64,000 bases of DNA from an uncultured Planctomycetaceae bacterium (GCA_937862885.1 CALMEE010000010.1:1-64000), one strand, 5' to 3'. Counted from the first letter of the stretch, positions 26,764 through 36,780 are shown. The notes: generated by a model not told the origin, from the letters alone. Numbers and translations are program-made.

Positions 26764-28188
26764 TCATCGGCCGTACCATAGTTCTTGATAATCTTCGCTT
26801 GCGTCGCCTGAGATGTTCTTCAATTGGCAGACTACAGAGCACTTCCAATTTGCATCTTGGTTGTACCCAGCATTCGCTGATTTGACCCTGTCGCATAGAT
26901 ATGCTCCCCATGCGTTGCGAAGCGTTGCGACTTGTTCTGGCGCGATCTCGTAAAAGTGAACCAGATTGTATTCGAGCCTGCGCGTCAAATGATTTTGTGG
27001 ATGCGGAAATGGTCTGACTCGTTCTTCGCCGGACCGAACAACATTTCGATATTCGAGGGGTGCTCCCGCATGAGTAGGATCCTCGACGAGAATACTTAGC
27101 ACTGGACTAAACTTCGGTGGGCGACTGAACATTTGGAATTCTTGTGCAGTCATGGTCACCCATGCAATCGACTGTAATGCGTCTGGCAAAAACAAACTAG
27201 CCCGTTTGATGTCGAGATTGATTACGTTCAGCGCAATGATGTACACAATTCCAAAACCACAAAACAATTGAGTCGCTATTAGAGTCTTGCGCTTACCGTA
27301 ACTCGTGGGACGAACTGGAGCTTGGTGTTGCGACTGAGTATTTCTTTTAAGCCTATTTGGCAAGGGGACAAATAAAACCCAACTGATTATCGAAATCGCT
27401 GCGAAGACGCCGATGGACAATGTTAGCCAGATCCCCACATGCATTGCACAAAAGGTGATAGCAGCTACGGGCCGAGCCACTCGATAAATCTTTGGTACAA
27501 ACATGAACAAGGGCAACACGATTTCCGCAACGACGAGCAGTCGACCCGCGTTTAGCAACCATACTTGCGGTAGATCCTTGACGAATTGGGCAAACGGCCA
27601 AGCGTACATTTCGAGCGAAAGCGATCGGTGAATTGCATCTCCATACCACCAATCCTCATTGCACTTGGCGATCCCCGCAAAGAAGTACATGCATGCGAAC
27701 TGCACCATGATCACGGCAGTACTGAAATTGGCGATGCTCTCTACTTTCCCAACTCGATTACCGGCAATGGTTGCGTCTAACGACCAACGAGCGCCCATGG
27801 GCAAGAACACCGACCAAAACAGCAACATGCGCAAAAGAACGTGCCCTCCGTCTGTGGTTAGAGGCATTCGTACATTGATTGAATATACCAATACAAGGCA
27901 AATGATGGCTGACAATTGCGATCTGAATCCAACCAACAACGATAGCGCTGCGACGATGGTGATTACGAACAATGCAATTGCGTATTCCTGGCTGCCACTT
28001 ATTGAAAATAGTGACCAAGCTGCGGGATGGTTTGAGACAGCCGCCAGTTCACGCGTAAAGAACGAAACGTCTGAATAGAATGGCCCGACCCAGGGAAGAC
28101 GCGTGATTACGTCCCAGATAATGATCATCGCCATCCCGATTCGCAAGATGGCAAGTGACCGCAGGTCAATGCGAAATATGTCGCTCAT
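26764..28188 (-). CDS. HTTM domain membrane protein
   Basis: A 474-residue integral membrane protein of the HTTM (vitamin K-dependent gamma-carboxylase-like) group. The N-terminus MSDIFRIDLRSLAILRIGMA and the segment GGHVLLRMLLFWSVFLPMG are typical. About seven to eight hydrophobic helices are seen to ~residue 330, followed by a soluble C-terminal region of ~130 residues. HTTM proteins share a fold with gamma-carboxylases, but bacterial members have mostly unknown reactions. It follows the GH57 gene by 27 bp on the same strand, so the two are probably one operon. Confidence 0.85.
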   Translation of the reverse strand: MSDIFRIDLRSLAILRIGMAMIIIWDVITRLPWVGPFYSDVSFFTRELAAVSNHPAAWSLFSISGSQEYAIALFVITIVAALSLLVGFRSQLSAIICLVLVYSINVRMPLTTDGGHVLLRMLLFWSVFLPMGARWSLDATIAGNRVGKVESIANFSTAVIMVQFACMYFFAGIAKCNEDWWYGDAIHRSLSLEMYAWPFAQFVKDLPQVWLLNAGRLLVVAEIVLPLFMFVPKIYRVARPVAAITFCAMHVGIWLTLSIGVFAAISIISWVLFVPLPNRLKRNTQSQHQAPVRPTSYGKRKTLIATQLFCGFGIVYIIALNVINLDIKRASLFLPDALQSIAWVTMTAQEFQMFSRPPKFSPVLSILVEDPTHAGAPLEYRNVVRSGEERVRPFPHPQNHLTRRLEYNLVHFYEIAPEQVATLRNAWGAYLCDRVKSANAGYNQDANWKCSVVCQLKNISGDASEDYQELWYGR

Positions 28189-28215
28189 GTCCTAAGTTGA
28201 CACAATGGTGGCCGA

Positions 28216-30420
28216 TCATCGACAAACCGAAAGATCTTGATCGTTTTCAGATTCGCTCGCTTGGCGTTGGGGAACTTTCTCAAGCAATGCCGTTGGCGGA
28301 CGTTCGATATCCATGGTCATGCGCGTTGCCCATCGTCCATTCGCGTCACCACTAACTAGCCAATTAGGTTGCACGACGACCGATTGATGCACGAGTTCGA
28401 ACCCGGCCTCGGATTGACTGACCGTAGCGATTGGGAATGTCCATAGTGAACCGACCTGGTCCCAATTGAGAGTGACCATCAGCTTTTGCCAACCATCAAC
28501 CAGGCTGATTTGATTGATCGAATTTAGGTCCAAACGCGTGCCTAAGTGTCCGAGAGATTGCCCATCCGCACCTCGGAACCAGCGATCGTCATGGTTTGCC
28601 GGTAGAGCCGAGAAATTGAATTCGACGGCAAATCGAAATAGGCGATCTACGGGAATTCCTTCGATCAAATACGCGATTTCAATTTGGCTGCTCCCCATTG
28701 TCAACGTAATCCCTTTGGTGATCGACAAAGGTACGCCCCAAGCATTGCCACTTCTGGTCATTTGAACTTGAATGCGATCCTGTTTACGTCGAATCTTGGC
28801 GTGGTAGGCGCTTTCGGCGAAGTCGCCGCGTTCCAAAGCCGTTCCCGCAGTGAGTTGTTCCAATGCGATGTTGTCATCCCAGAAATGATCGACCATGCTT
28901 TTCCGGGGATAGTTGTCGTAAATCAGATGTTTTTCCAGGCCGGCCTGCTTGAACACGACGCGATCATGAATACTGGCCGCTTCATCATGGTGCTCTTGTT
29001 CCCCGGCAGCGACTTTCTCATGATAGACTTCCGGGCGACGTTGCATCGTTGCAAGTAGATTCTGAGCAATGGAAGCAACGTCCAGTTCATAGAGTATCCC
29101 GCCACGACTTGGACTGAGCCAACATGTAAATTGGTCGTTGGCCAAGCGTACTTCCGGATGACCGTCGAAATCAAAGTCGTCAGCGGAAGCTTCAATCCAA
29201 GTTTTGTCGCGATTGTAGGCCAAGTTGATAGCAGCCTCAGCTTTAATCAAGTGATGGTAAACGGCATTGCGGAGGTGAGGCAAATAAATTCCACCGAAGG
29301 CACCGTGCCAATAGGCACAATTGCACTGGGCACTGTACAGATGATCTCGCGCCGTATCGATACTGATTCCGTTGCGTCCTTCCTGGACCGCCTGATTAAG
29401 CCAACTACTGACGAACATCATGCGTGCATAGAGTTCATTGGCTTCAGCGTATTTCGTTTTAAAATTGCGCCAAAAGCCGCCCTGCATAAAGGTGCGGATT
29501 GCGGGCCACTGTTCATGTTCGTGCAACTGAGTCTCTAAACGGTGGAATTCTGATTGTCTCGCCACCGGATAAGACCATTCGGTCATTTCGCGATAGCTGC
29601 CGTTCGGAATGTAGATCTTCCCGAGCGGAGGAGTTGACATGATGGCCTCACGCATCGTGCACGTGCGCAGCCAATCGCGATTACTTTGCAGGCATTCGAA
29701 AAATCGACTCAGCCAACCATCTTCATACACATGTTTTTTTGTCTCTGGCCACGTGCCGAATTTTTCGCCATCATCACCGAAGGCGTAAACGGCCCCCGGG
29801 TACATGGCACTTTTTTCACGTAAGTAATCGATGCTGGCTTGTGGCTCAGCAAAGGGAATTAAGTAGCGAAGTTTTTCACTCCCCGGGAAGATGCGAAAAA
29901 TATGTCCTTCATCTTCCGTAATGAAATAGCCATGCAAGTCATTGGCCGATATTCCGGCATTGATAAAGTGGAAATCGTCCAGCAACGAATAGCGAATTCC
30001 GGCACTTACGAGATCACGAGTCAGCGCGGCCTCCCATACGCGTTCGGGAATCCACATGCCGTCTACTTGGGCTTGGAAACGCTCTTGCAACCACTCGGTG
30101 TAACTCTTGATTTGGCCGATACGATCTCGCGTAGGCAACATCGTCAAGATAGGTTCATAGAACGGGCCGCCGATAATTTCGATACGTCCTGCTTCGACCA
30201 AATCAGCCACTCGATCTAAGTATGTCGGATGCTTTTTGTCGAGCCATTTCGCGAGAGGGCCACTCAAATGTAACGTTATCTTCAGTTCTGAAAAACTCTC
30301 GAATACGTCCAGAAATGGGAGGTAGCTATCCTGAAACGCTTGTTCGAATACGCCGTCGAAATTCCCAACCGGTTGGTGATTATGCAGCACGAGACACAAT
30401 CGCAAAAAAGAATCGCTCAT
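28216..30420 (-). CDS. GH57 family 4-alpha-glucanotransferase/alpha-amylase-like enzyme
   Basis: A 734-residue glycoside hydrolase of family 57 that should cleave or transfer alpha-1,4-glucan chains. All five GH57 regions are present: HNHQP (13-17), GRIEIIG (78-84), WIPERV with nucleophile Glu126, GDDGEKFGTW with acid/base Asp217, and AQCNCAYWHG. These match the Thermococcus litoralis glucanotransferase pattern. After the catalytic barrel come the middle helical (DUF1925-like) and C-terminal beta (DUF1926-like) domains. There is no signal peptide, so it acts in the cytoplasm on glycogen or maltodextrins. The start ATG 30420 is preceded by AGGGA at a proper distance. An upstream extension of the frame has no support. 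Confidence 0.93.
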   Translation of the reverse strand: MSDSFLRLCLVLHNHQPVGNFDGVFEQAFQDSYLPFLDVFESFSELKITLHLSGPLAKWLDKKHPTYLDRVADLVEAGRIEIIGGPFYEPILTMLPTRDRIGQIKSYTEWLQERFQAQVDGMWIPERVWEAALTRDLVSAGIRYSLLDDFHFINAGISANDLHGYFITEDEGHIFRIFPGSEKLRYLIPFAEPQASIDYLREKSAMYPGAVYAFGDDGEKFGTWPETKKHVYEDGWLSRFFECLQSNRDWLRTCTMREAIMSTPPLGKIYIPNGSYREMTEWSYPVARQSEFHRLETQLHEHEQWPAIRTFMQGGFWRNFKTKYAEANELYARMMFVSSWLNQAVQEGRNGISIDTARDHLYSAQCNCAYWHGAFGGIYLPHLRNAVYHHLIKAEAAINLAYNRDKTWIEASADDFDFDGHPEVRLANDQFTCWLSPSRGGILYELDVASIAQNLLATMQRRPEVYHEKVAAGEQEHHDEAASIHDRVVFKQAGLEKHLIYDNYPRKSMVDHFWDDNIALEQLTAGTALERGDFAESAYHAKIRRKQDRIQVQMTRSGNAWGVPLSITKGITLTMGSSQIEIAYLIEGIPVDRLFRFAVEFNFSALPANHDDRWFRGADGQSLGHLGTRLDLNSINQISLVDGWQKLMVTLNWDQVGSLWTFPIATVSQSEAGFELVHQSVVVQPNWLVSGDANGRWATRMTMDIERPPTALLEKVPQRQASESENDQDLSVCR

Positions 30421-30885
30421 GACAATTCCCTGGTTTATGGTTAATTTTCTCTGACAGCGTTGTGCGCTGAAGTCATCATTCCGCTGTATGGCACTTCGTT
30501 CCATTGTTTGGCACCACATTTGGCACCACGGATTGCTGCGTTTCAGCCGAAATATTTGACGGTCTAACTAGTGGTCGTAAAAATGTCCGCGTTTGATGCT
30601 CAGACGCGGCTATGACTCAATTTACGCATTTCACCTCGACCAAAAACAAATCCTCCCACATTCGCCAAATGCGAAAAAGCAAACAATCGTCGCGGAGGTA
30701 AATCTCACCCGCCCAGATGACAGGAGGTTTTCGAATATAGCGTAAGCGCACGTCCAATTATATCGACCATCGTAAAGATATGATGGCAAGATTCAAGCGT
30801 GTTTTAACGGACTTAACGGCAATAGTCACGGAAAAATGATAAAAGTTTCCGATTGAATAGCCGGTACTACGTCAGCAAAATTTAA
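30421..30885. other. Intergenic region upstream of GH57
   Basis: A 465-bp gap. It contains two copies of TTTGGCACCAC (30507-30517 and 30519-30529, 12-bp period), about 90-110 bp upstream of the GH57 start, a possible operator. No gene is seen. Confidence 0.45.
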
Positions 30886-32811
30886 TCACGAATCAAATTC
30901 ATTTACTTCCATACCGAGATGCTTCATTTTTCGGTAAAGATTGGAACGATGTAATCCCAACTTTTCAGCGGCATCTGTCATGTTGCCGTTCGTCGCTTGT
31001 ATTTGACGGTCAATATAGTCGGCCTGAAAGACACGGGTGGCGTCGCTCAAGCTAAGTCCTTGGGGAATTCCCGATTGTTGGCTGGCTGGCGGGTCCAACA
31101 GCACCAAATCGCTCACATCGATCTTGTCACCGCTGTGCAGGTAGCTCAATCGCTCCATTTGGTTTCGCAATTCGCGCACGTTACCTGGCCAGTGGTAGTT
31201 CAACAAGCGTTTTTTGGCCGCCGATGTGAATTCAGGAATCTGTCGGCTGGCGCGTTTCGAAAACGCTTTCAAGAAGTGCTCGGCCAGCAACAAAATATCT
31301 TCCCCGCGTTCGCGCAATGGTGGCAGCAAGATGGTCACAACGTTCAAACGAAAGTATAGGTCTTGGCGGAACTTTTTATTATTCACTGCCGCTTCCAAAT
31401 TCTGATTCGTTGCGGCAATTACTCTCACGTCGGTTGAGATGGGGACTGAACCTCCGATTCGCACAACAACTTTGTCCTCCAAAACGCGCAACAATTTCGC
31501 TTGACCGCTTAAACTCATATCGCCAATTTCATCGAGGAAAAGCGATCCTCCATTGGCAATTTCGAACTTCCCTTTGCGCATCTCGCGGGCATCAGTAAAA
31601 GCGCCTCGTTCATGCCCAAACAATTCACTTTCCAGCAGCGACTCAGCAATCGCGGCACAGTTCACGGCAACCATTACGTTGTGCCTGCGTAAGCTGTTAT
31701 AATGTATCAATTGCGCGACAACTTCCTTACCTGTTCCGTTTTCCCCAAGAATGAGCACCGCCAAATCGGTGGGTGCAAGCCGCTTTACGGTCTGCACGAT
31801 CTTCTTGATTTCTGGACATTCGCCAATCAATTGAACTTTGTCAGCAGCAGCTTCAGCGACCTGTTTTCGGGTCGAGTCAATCTGCTCAATGTATTTCGTG
31901 TTTTCAATTGCGATCGCCGCGTATTGCGAAATTTCTTCCAAGGCCGTTTGATCCGCGTCATTGAAATTTCCGGCGCGCTTGTTGATCAGTTCAAATGCAC
32001 CGATGATATTCTTGCGGCTATCCCGCAAGGGAACGCACAGCAACGAACGGGTGCGGAAATCCAGTTTGCGATCGGTCGCCCGATCGATTTGTTTAACTTC
32101 CGCGGCCACGTCTGCATCGACCCGTTGCGGCTCACCCGTCTGAATAGCTCGTCCGACAACTCCGGAATTTTCGGGGATGCGCAGTTCACCTGATGCGACT
32201 CCAAGAGCCGGACGGCCAATCAATTCCTTGGCTGTCTTATCCCACATGAATATCGTGGCACGTTCCGCGTCGAGAAGCTTCGTTGCCTTTTCCGCCATGG
32301 CATGCAGCAATGCGGCAGTCTCGCGTGACTGGCTCCAAACCTGCGTCATTTCCAACATGGTGCCTAAACGCGTGACTCGACTGTGTAGGCTGAAATGTTG
32401 CCGCGCCAAAATTAAGGCCTGTGCCAATGCTGCTGCACTTGCGTCCAGCGTTACTGCCTCGATCCGTTGATTTCGCATAATCACCAGCAACTCTCCGGGC
32501 AATAGATTTGACTCCACGGGAATCGCTTGAAACTGACCTTGAAACGTGGCCTCCTGGCTATCCAATACGTCAGACAACAGCTCGTTGGGAATCACGCCCA
32601 ACTCACGACTTTGCGATATCGTTCGCCAAATTCCACGCCGGGCGGCTACCAAGGCAATGTCAGTCTTGAACTCCTTTGCGAGTATCGCAATTGCTTGCCG
32701 AAGAAAGTTCTCTTCGGATTTGCTTTCGGCCAGCAACGTAAGAAATGCGGCACAAAGTCGTATGCCCGTGGGTGACTTTTCAATTCTCTGAGACAAAGGA
32801 TCATAACGCAT
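30886..32811 (-). CDS. GAF-AAA+-Fis transcriptional regulator (bEBP type)
   Basis: A 641-residue regulator of the sigma-54 activator family. The N-terminal ~150 residues are a sensory region of unknown type. A GAF domain spans ~165-305. The AAA+ domain has Walker A GENGTGKE at 356-363, the L1 loop GAFTDA at 403-408, Walker B FLDEIGD at 425-431, and the R-finger region FRQDLYFRLN. A Fis-type HTH ends the protein (~600-635, NGNMTDAAEKLGLHRSNLYR). The L1 loop is GAFTDA rather than the GAFTGA used to contact sigma-54, so activation of sigma-54 may be altered or absent. Ligand and target genes are unknown; FabI is transcribed divergently from 33305. Confidence 0.92.
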   Translation of the reverse strand: MRYDPLSQRIEKSPTGIRLCAAFLTLLAESKSEENFLRQAIAILAKEFKTDIALVAARRGIWRTISQSRELGVIPNELLSDVLDSQEATFQGQFQAIPVESNLLPGELLVIMRNQRIEAVTLDASAAALAQALILARQHFSLHSRVTRLGTMLEMTQVWSQSRETAALLHAMAEKATKLLDAERATIFMWDKTAKELIGRPALGVASGELRIPENSGVVGRAIQTGEPQRVDADVAAEVKQIDRATDRKLDFRTRSLLCVPLRDSRKNIIGAFELINKRAGNFNDADQTALEEISQYAAIAIENTKYIEQIDSTRKQVAEAAADKVQLIGECPEIKKIVQTVKRLAPTDLAVLILGENGTGKEVVAQLIHYNSLRRHNVMVAVNCAAIAESLLESELFGHERGAFTDAREMRKGKFEIANGGSLFLDEIGDMSLSGQAKLLRVLEDKVVVRIGGSVPISTDVRVIAATNQNLEAAVNNKKFRQDLYFRLNVVTILLPPLRERGEDILLLAEHFLKAFSKRASRQIPEFTSAAKKRLLNYHWPGNVRELRNQMERLSYLHSGDKIDVSDLVLLDPPASQQSGIPQGLSLSDATRVFQADYIDRQIQATNGNMTDAAEKLGLHRSNLYRKMKHLGMEVNEFDS

Positions 32812-33304
32812 GCTGACTAGTGCCCATAAGTGTCCATCAATTTTGCGCCTGGTCGATATCGGTTACGTTGATGATGACAATGTTCAACTGTTGAAGTGTT
32901 CGCCAAACAGCGCTGCGCGATTTTGAGAACTTAAGTGTACCCGATAACGTGTTTCCAATGTTGCTTGAAGACTCAAGTGATACATGGCAGTATAGTGTCG
33001 CGATTTCAGCTTTGAAACAGCAGATTCGCTACGGGGGAACTTGAGCCGAAAACTATCTTCGAGATCGCTTTAAGAATCTGTGACACAATCAGCTGGCTTT
33101 GGGCGTGGCAACATGGCGGCATTGGGCCTGAACCGCATCGCTGAACATCGACCAGAGTCGAAAGTGACGCCTTGTCAGTTCCCGATTGAATGAGTTAGAT
33201 TCATAGGATTGAAACCAATGATGCAATTCGCTAATCCCATCGCGGGCATAATGATCATACGCACTTATCGCACTTAATTGTATAGATTTTTGAAAGACAT
33301 ATTC
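32812..33304. other. Divergent promoter region, regulator and fabI
   Basis: A 493-bp gap between the divergent regulator gene and fabI. Both promoters should lie here. I see no clear -24/-12 element, inverted repeat or RNA gene. Confidence 0.4.
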
Positions 33305-34141
33305 ATGGCACTATTTTCAGGAAAAAAGGGGTTGATACTTGGAGTCGCCAATGATCGTTCCATTGCATGGGCGATTGCGCAACAGATCATTCGTGAGGGC
33401 GGCGTTTGCGGGTTTACGCATTTGCCTGACCGAGCTGACGACGAAAAGCAAAAGAATCGGCGAAGGGTTGAGAAATGCATCGAAACTCTCGAACCAGAGC
33501 AGCGTACTGCGGCCAAGTTTTTGGTGCCGCTCGACGTGCAGGACGATGACCAGATCAAATCGGCTATTTCGACCGTTAAGCAAGAACTAGGCTCCATTGA
33601 CTTCTTACTCCATTCGATTGCGTTTGCTGATCGAGACGATCTGCAACGTGACACAATTGAGACAAGTCGTAACGGATTCGCGTTGGCGATGGACGTCAGC
33701 GTGTACAGTTTGATCGCCGTCTGCAATGCTGCAAAGAATGTCTTTGCCGACCGAGCATCTGTGTTATGCATGTCGTACTTCGGTGGAGAAAAATGCGTTC
33801 CCGGGTACAATGTAATGGGCATTTGCAAAGCCGCGTTGGAAGCCTCCATGCGCTATCTCGCATACGACCTTGGACCGCGAGGGATTCGCGTTAACGCGAT
33901 CAGTGCTGGGCCATTGAAGACTTTGGCTGGGACTGCTGCTGGCGTTGGCGATATGTTGCAACTCTACGAAAAAATGGCCCCGCTTGGTCGCAATATTACT
34001 CACGAAGAGGTTGGGAAATCTGGGGCATTTCTGCTATCGGAAATGTCGGACGGAATCACTGGAGAAATCTTGCATCTTGATGGAGGGTACAACATCATGG
34101 GGTCCCCTGGTCGCGCGTTGGAAGGGCTCAGCCGCAAATAA
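33305..34141 (+). CDS. fabI: Enoyl-[acyl-carrier-protein] reductase (FabI)
   Basis: A 278-residue NADH-dependent reductase that performs the last step of each fatty acid elongation cycle. The FabI-type nucleotide loop GVANDRSIAWAIA is at 13-25, HSIAFA at 103-108, and the catalytic Tyr158, Tyr168 and Lys175 in YFGGEKCVPGYNVMGICK follow the FabI spacing (Y-x9-Y-x6-K). The start ATG 33305 gives MALFSGKKGLI; an ATG-containing frame extension from 33278 adds nine residues without support. It is monocistronic. It is the likely target of triclosan-type inhibitors in this organism by family knowledge. Confidence 0.94.
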   Translation: MALFSGKKGLILGVANDRSIAWAIAQQIIREGGVCGFTHLPDRADDEKQKNRRRVEKCIETLEPEQRTAAKFLVPLDVQDDDQIKSAISTVKQELGSIDFLLHSIAFADRDDLQRDTIETSRNGFALAMDVSVYSLIAVCNAAKNVFADRASVLCMSYFGGEKCVPGYNVMGICKAALEASMRYLAYDLGPRGIRVNAISAGPLKTLAGTAAGVGDMLQLYEKMAPLGRNITHEEVGKSGAFLLSEMSDGITGEILHLDGGYNIMGSPGRALEGLSRK

Positions 34142-34617
34142 GGTAGTTCAAGGATTACCGTTATATTTTATTGTGACTATTTGCTGATTCCAAAATCACG
34201 TCTGGGAGGCAGCGTTTAGCGCAAACGAGGTTTCTTTCCGAAATCGATCTATCGGTCTGCAGCGTCAAAGGTTCGATTCCACATCGAGTCGCGGTTAACG
34301 AGCCTGATGGATGCGGGGCATTGAGCCAGCCTATTTCGAAAATTTGGGGAAGATAATCATAAACCAGGCTGTTTCGTTTCGTTAAAGCGCGTGTAGAATA
34401 TGGGGAACTTGGCTCTTGAGGGTTGAATTCGCTTGATTACGGAAATCTTGAAAACTCTGAGCGCGGCTTAACTCTTCGTTCAACGTGAGTTCATGTGGAC
34501 GCTGCGATTCGCTGTGCGGAAATTGCGCTCGGCTTTGATGAGAATGAAGCGATTGAGGGCCATGATTCCATAGTGAATCTTAAAGAATCGGCAATGCATT
34601 GTTTTTGGGGAGGCGAG
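34142..34617. other. Intergenic region after fabI
   Basis: A 476-bp gap before the first of two paralogous membrane proteins. Open sequence from 34495 is in frame with that gene, but the ribosome site at 34606-34613 favours the later start. No RNA gene is supported. Confidence 0.4.
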
Positions 34618-35247
34618 ATGGACTCACCAAGTAAGACTGGTAATGACGGCGCAACCCGCGTGGTCGGTAAGAAAATTGGACTCCTCTTGGTTTTAATTGC
34701 AGCGTGTGCCGCACTTGGTTATGATTTTTTGATAGCCCGGACGCAATATTTGGCGATCACTAGGCAAGTCGAACAATTGGCAAATGAACCTGATGCGTAC
34801 AACATGAGTGAGTTGAAACTTCACGAAGCGTTGGGGCGAACTCCTGTGGAGTCTCAAGTTTTAACGTCGCGCGATCTTTTGCTGGAGAAGTACTCGGTTC
34901 GCCGTGGATTTCTTGTTTCAACCTTCGATATGTATGTGTGGTATGCTCGACGGCGAGATCGCTGGGAGTACGCCGGGCATCGATTTGGCAGCGAGCCTAC
35001 AGCGGAGGACTTCCCACTTAATTCACGGAAGAGGTTTCGTATCGCCCTCGATGCAAAGGACTATAAGATCGCGGCTGGCGGTGCGGCGAGCGTAGGGGTT
35101 GACGGAATTAGCAGTCCTTACGAAATTCCTACCGAGCACCTCAGCAATGAGGCTTTCAACGAAACTGCAGCTCCGGTGGAGAAAAAAGCGGACGCGTCGA
35201 TATCGGCTGAAGGAGACACACGTTCTAAGATGAATCGAATTGAGTAA
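34618..35247 (+). CDS. Single-span membrane protein, paralog A
   Basis: A 209-residue protein of unknown function. A transmembrane helix lies at ~residues 18-36 (IGLLLVLIAACAALGYDF); the rest should face outside. A core motif, FDMYVWYARRRDRWEYAGHRFGSEPTAED, aligns with SYNVYVWYQRSDGKYLLKSYKVDGEPSEDE in the next gene, so the two are paralogs. ATG 34618 is preceded by a strong GGGGAGG site. The C-terminus is charged. It is followed by paralog B 337 bp downstream. No named family recognised. Confidence 0.7.
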   Translation: MDSPSKTGNDGATRVVGKKIGLLLVLIAACAALGYDFLIARTQYLAITRQVEQLANEPDAYNMSELKLHEALGRTPVESQVLTSRDLLLEKYSVRRGFLVSTFDMYVWYARRRDRWEYAGHRFGSEPTAEDFPLNSRKRFRIALDAKDYKIAAGGAASVGVDGISSPYEIPTEHLSNEAFNETAAPVEKKADASISAEGDTRSKMNRIE

Positions 35248-35584
35248 CACGATCGAAAATAAAAACGAAGCTGGATAGTGTCTCAAAAGAGGGAAAAAAA
35301 CGGTGCCTAAGCCAACGGACCAGCGGCAAGGTTCGTGTACGTGTTGAAAATCGCTGCGATGGGTGACTTCATGGCGAAGAGGTAACATTGAAGTTAGTGT
35401 CTAGCTTTTCGGGCAGGTTATTCGCGGTTAGCAGCAGTTTTGTTCGAAATGGATTTGTTTGCATTCGCCTAAATTGCTCAGTCATTCCGGGCTTAACGAG
35501 TGTTGCAGATTGATTGCCGCCATTTGATCGATGTAATACAATACTGATAAATAAGTTTCCTCGTTTTTGTATCGGAAAGAAATA
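35248..35584. other. Gap between the two paralogous membrane genes
   Basis: 337 bp with no gene. The sequence just before 35585 (GGAAAG) supplies the ribosome site of paralog B. Confidence 0.4.
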
Positions 35585-36175
35585 ATGTCAAATATGCGAT
35601 TTAATCACAGGAATAAAAGATCGGGCTCAGCGATCAGATACGCAATTCTTGGACTGATTTTGGTCATCGTGTTGGGCATGGCCATTTATGAGTTTGCTTT
35701 TTCTAGACCCAAGTACGTAGGCATGACCGACTTTTTGGCGGCCGATGCATGGAATCTGACTGACGAGCAGATCGTGGAAAAGGTCGGAATTAGACCAAGT
35801 GAAAAACTATTTAAGGACGGTGACTATAAGCTACATACCTTTAAAATAACTCGCGGTTTGCCCGTTCTATCATACAACGTTTATGTATGGTACCAGCGTT
35901 CGGATGGCAAATACCTATTGAAAAGCTATAAGGTCGATGGCGAGCCGTCCGAAGACGAAATCGTACCCAAATTTAGGCCTACAATTGACCACGAAAACGC
36001 TCCGATCATGGCACCCATGGGAGGCGGTGGTGCGCGGACTCCAGATAGTTCGGATGGGCAAAGCAACCCCCCCATAAATATCGATGACGATGAAGATGAT
36101 GACGAAGGCGAAGGTACGAATTCTGAGTCGGACAAGAAGAGCGACGAAGGCGCTGAAGACGAAGACGAGTCCTAA
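35585..36175 (+). CDS. Single-span membrane protein with acidic tail, paralog B
   Basis: A 196-residue membrane protein of unknown function. The N-terminus is basic (NHRNKRSG) and followed by a transmembrane helix (AILGLILVIVLGMAIYEFAF). The central domain has LTDEQIVEKVGIRPSEKLFK and the YVWYQRSDGKY core shared with paralog A. The last ~55 residues are low-complexity and strongly acidic (DDDEDDDEGEG and repeats of E/D/S). ATG 35585 follows a GGAAAG site. A hairpin terminator lies about 210 bp past the stop. It resembles planctomycete-only proteins but has no known role. Confidence 0.72.
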   Translation: MSNMRFNHRNKRSGSAIRYAILGLILVIVLGMAIYEFAFSRPKYVGMTDFLAADAWNLTDEQIVEKVGIRPSEKLFKDGDYKLHTFKITRGLPVLSYNVYVWYQRSDGKYLLKSYKVDGEPSEDEIVPKFRPTIDHENAPIMAPMGGGGARTPDSSDGQSNPPINIDDDEDDDEGEGTNSESDKKSDEGAEDEDES

Positions 36176-36780
36176 GCAGAAAAAGCACGGGACGATGATG
36201 GAGGCGACGTTTTCGTCGACTGAACTGTTGATCAGGCAGTTGCTGATCGAGGTCAAATTTGGGTCGACGGATTTCGACGATTTCTCGGCGCTAAAGAGCC
36301 GATTTTGTTGATTCTGGTTGGCTAAACAGCCGTATCGAGATTGAGTGCGGAATGTAAGCGGGCGGAACCGAATTGTTTGATTAGAAGCGTATGACGAATC
36401 GTACGCTTTTTTTGTTAGTGTCGAGCAAGTTGACTGAAGTTTGCAAATAGGTTTCCTTTTGTCATGAATTGACATCGCATCGGTTCGGATGACCAACTCT
36501 GTTATAATTAAGTAGTTTAAACGGAGGACATTTGCGGCTCGTTTCAAAAAATTTGCTTACACCGATGCCGATTGGCCCCCAGCGTGCGCGGCAACAACAA
36601 AATGAGGTCAATGTTGCCAACTGGCAATGCTAATCGAATCGAACTTCGGTGGCTTAAATGAGATTTTCGTCTTAGATTCGAAGTCGCGCCATAGCCTAGC
36701 TATGAGATCAGGAAAAGTTACGAGAGGTCTTACTGAATAGTCAGAAGGATTATGAATCGCTCTGTTGTATTAGTGGTTAA
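36176..36780. other. Gap before the GTPase pair
   Basis: 605 bp. A terminator at 36385-36413 ends the upstream transcript. The rest (36414-36780) should hold the promoter of the GTPase genes. No other gene is seen. Confidence 0.4.
36385..36413 (+). terminator. Rho-independent terminator
   Basis: AAGCGTA (36385-36391) pairs with TACGCTT (36402-36408), and seven T residues run from 36407 to 36413. It lies 210 bp downstream of the paralog B gene and separates it from the GTPase pair. Confidence 0.7.

Noticed and set aside
30489-30536. TGGCAC...TTGC resembling a sigma-54 promoter
   Set aside because: The spacing between GG and GC is one base too long, and the downstream plus-strand region has no gene.
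34261-34291. GGTTCGATTCC resembles a tRNA T-arm
   Set aside because: The flanking bases do not form the 5-bp T stem, and no acceptor, D or anticodon stems can be drawn around it.
35915-36547. Minus-strand frame across the end of paralog B
   Set aside because: It is opposite a supported gene and runs through the terminator; the acidic tail codons keep it open.
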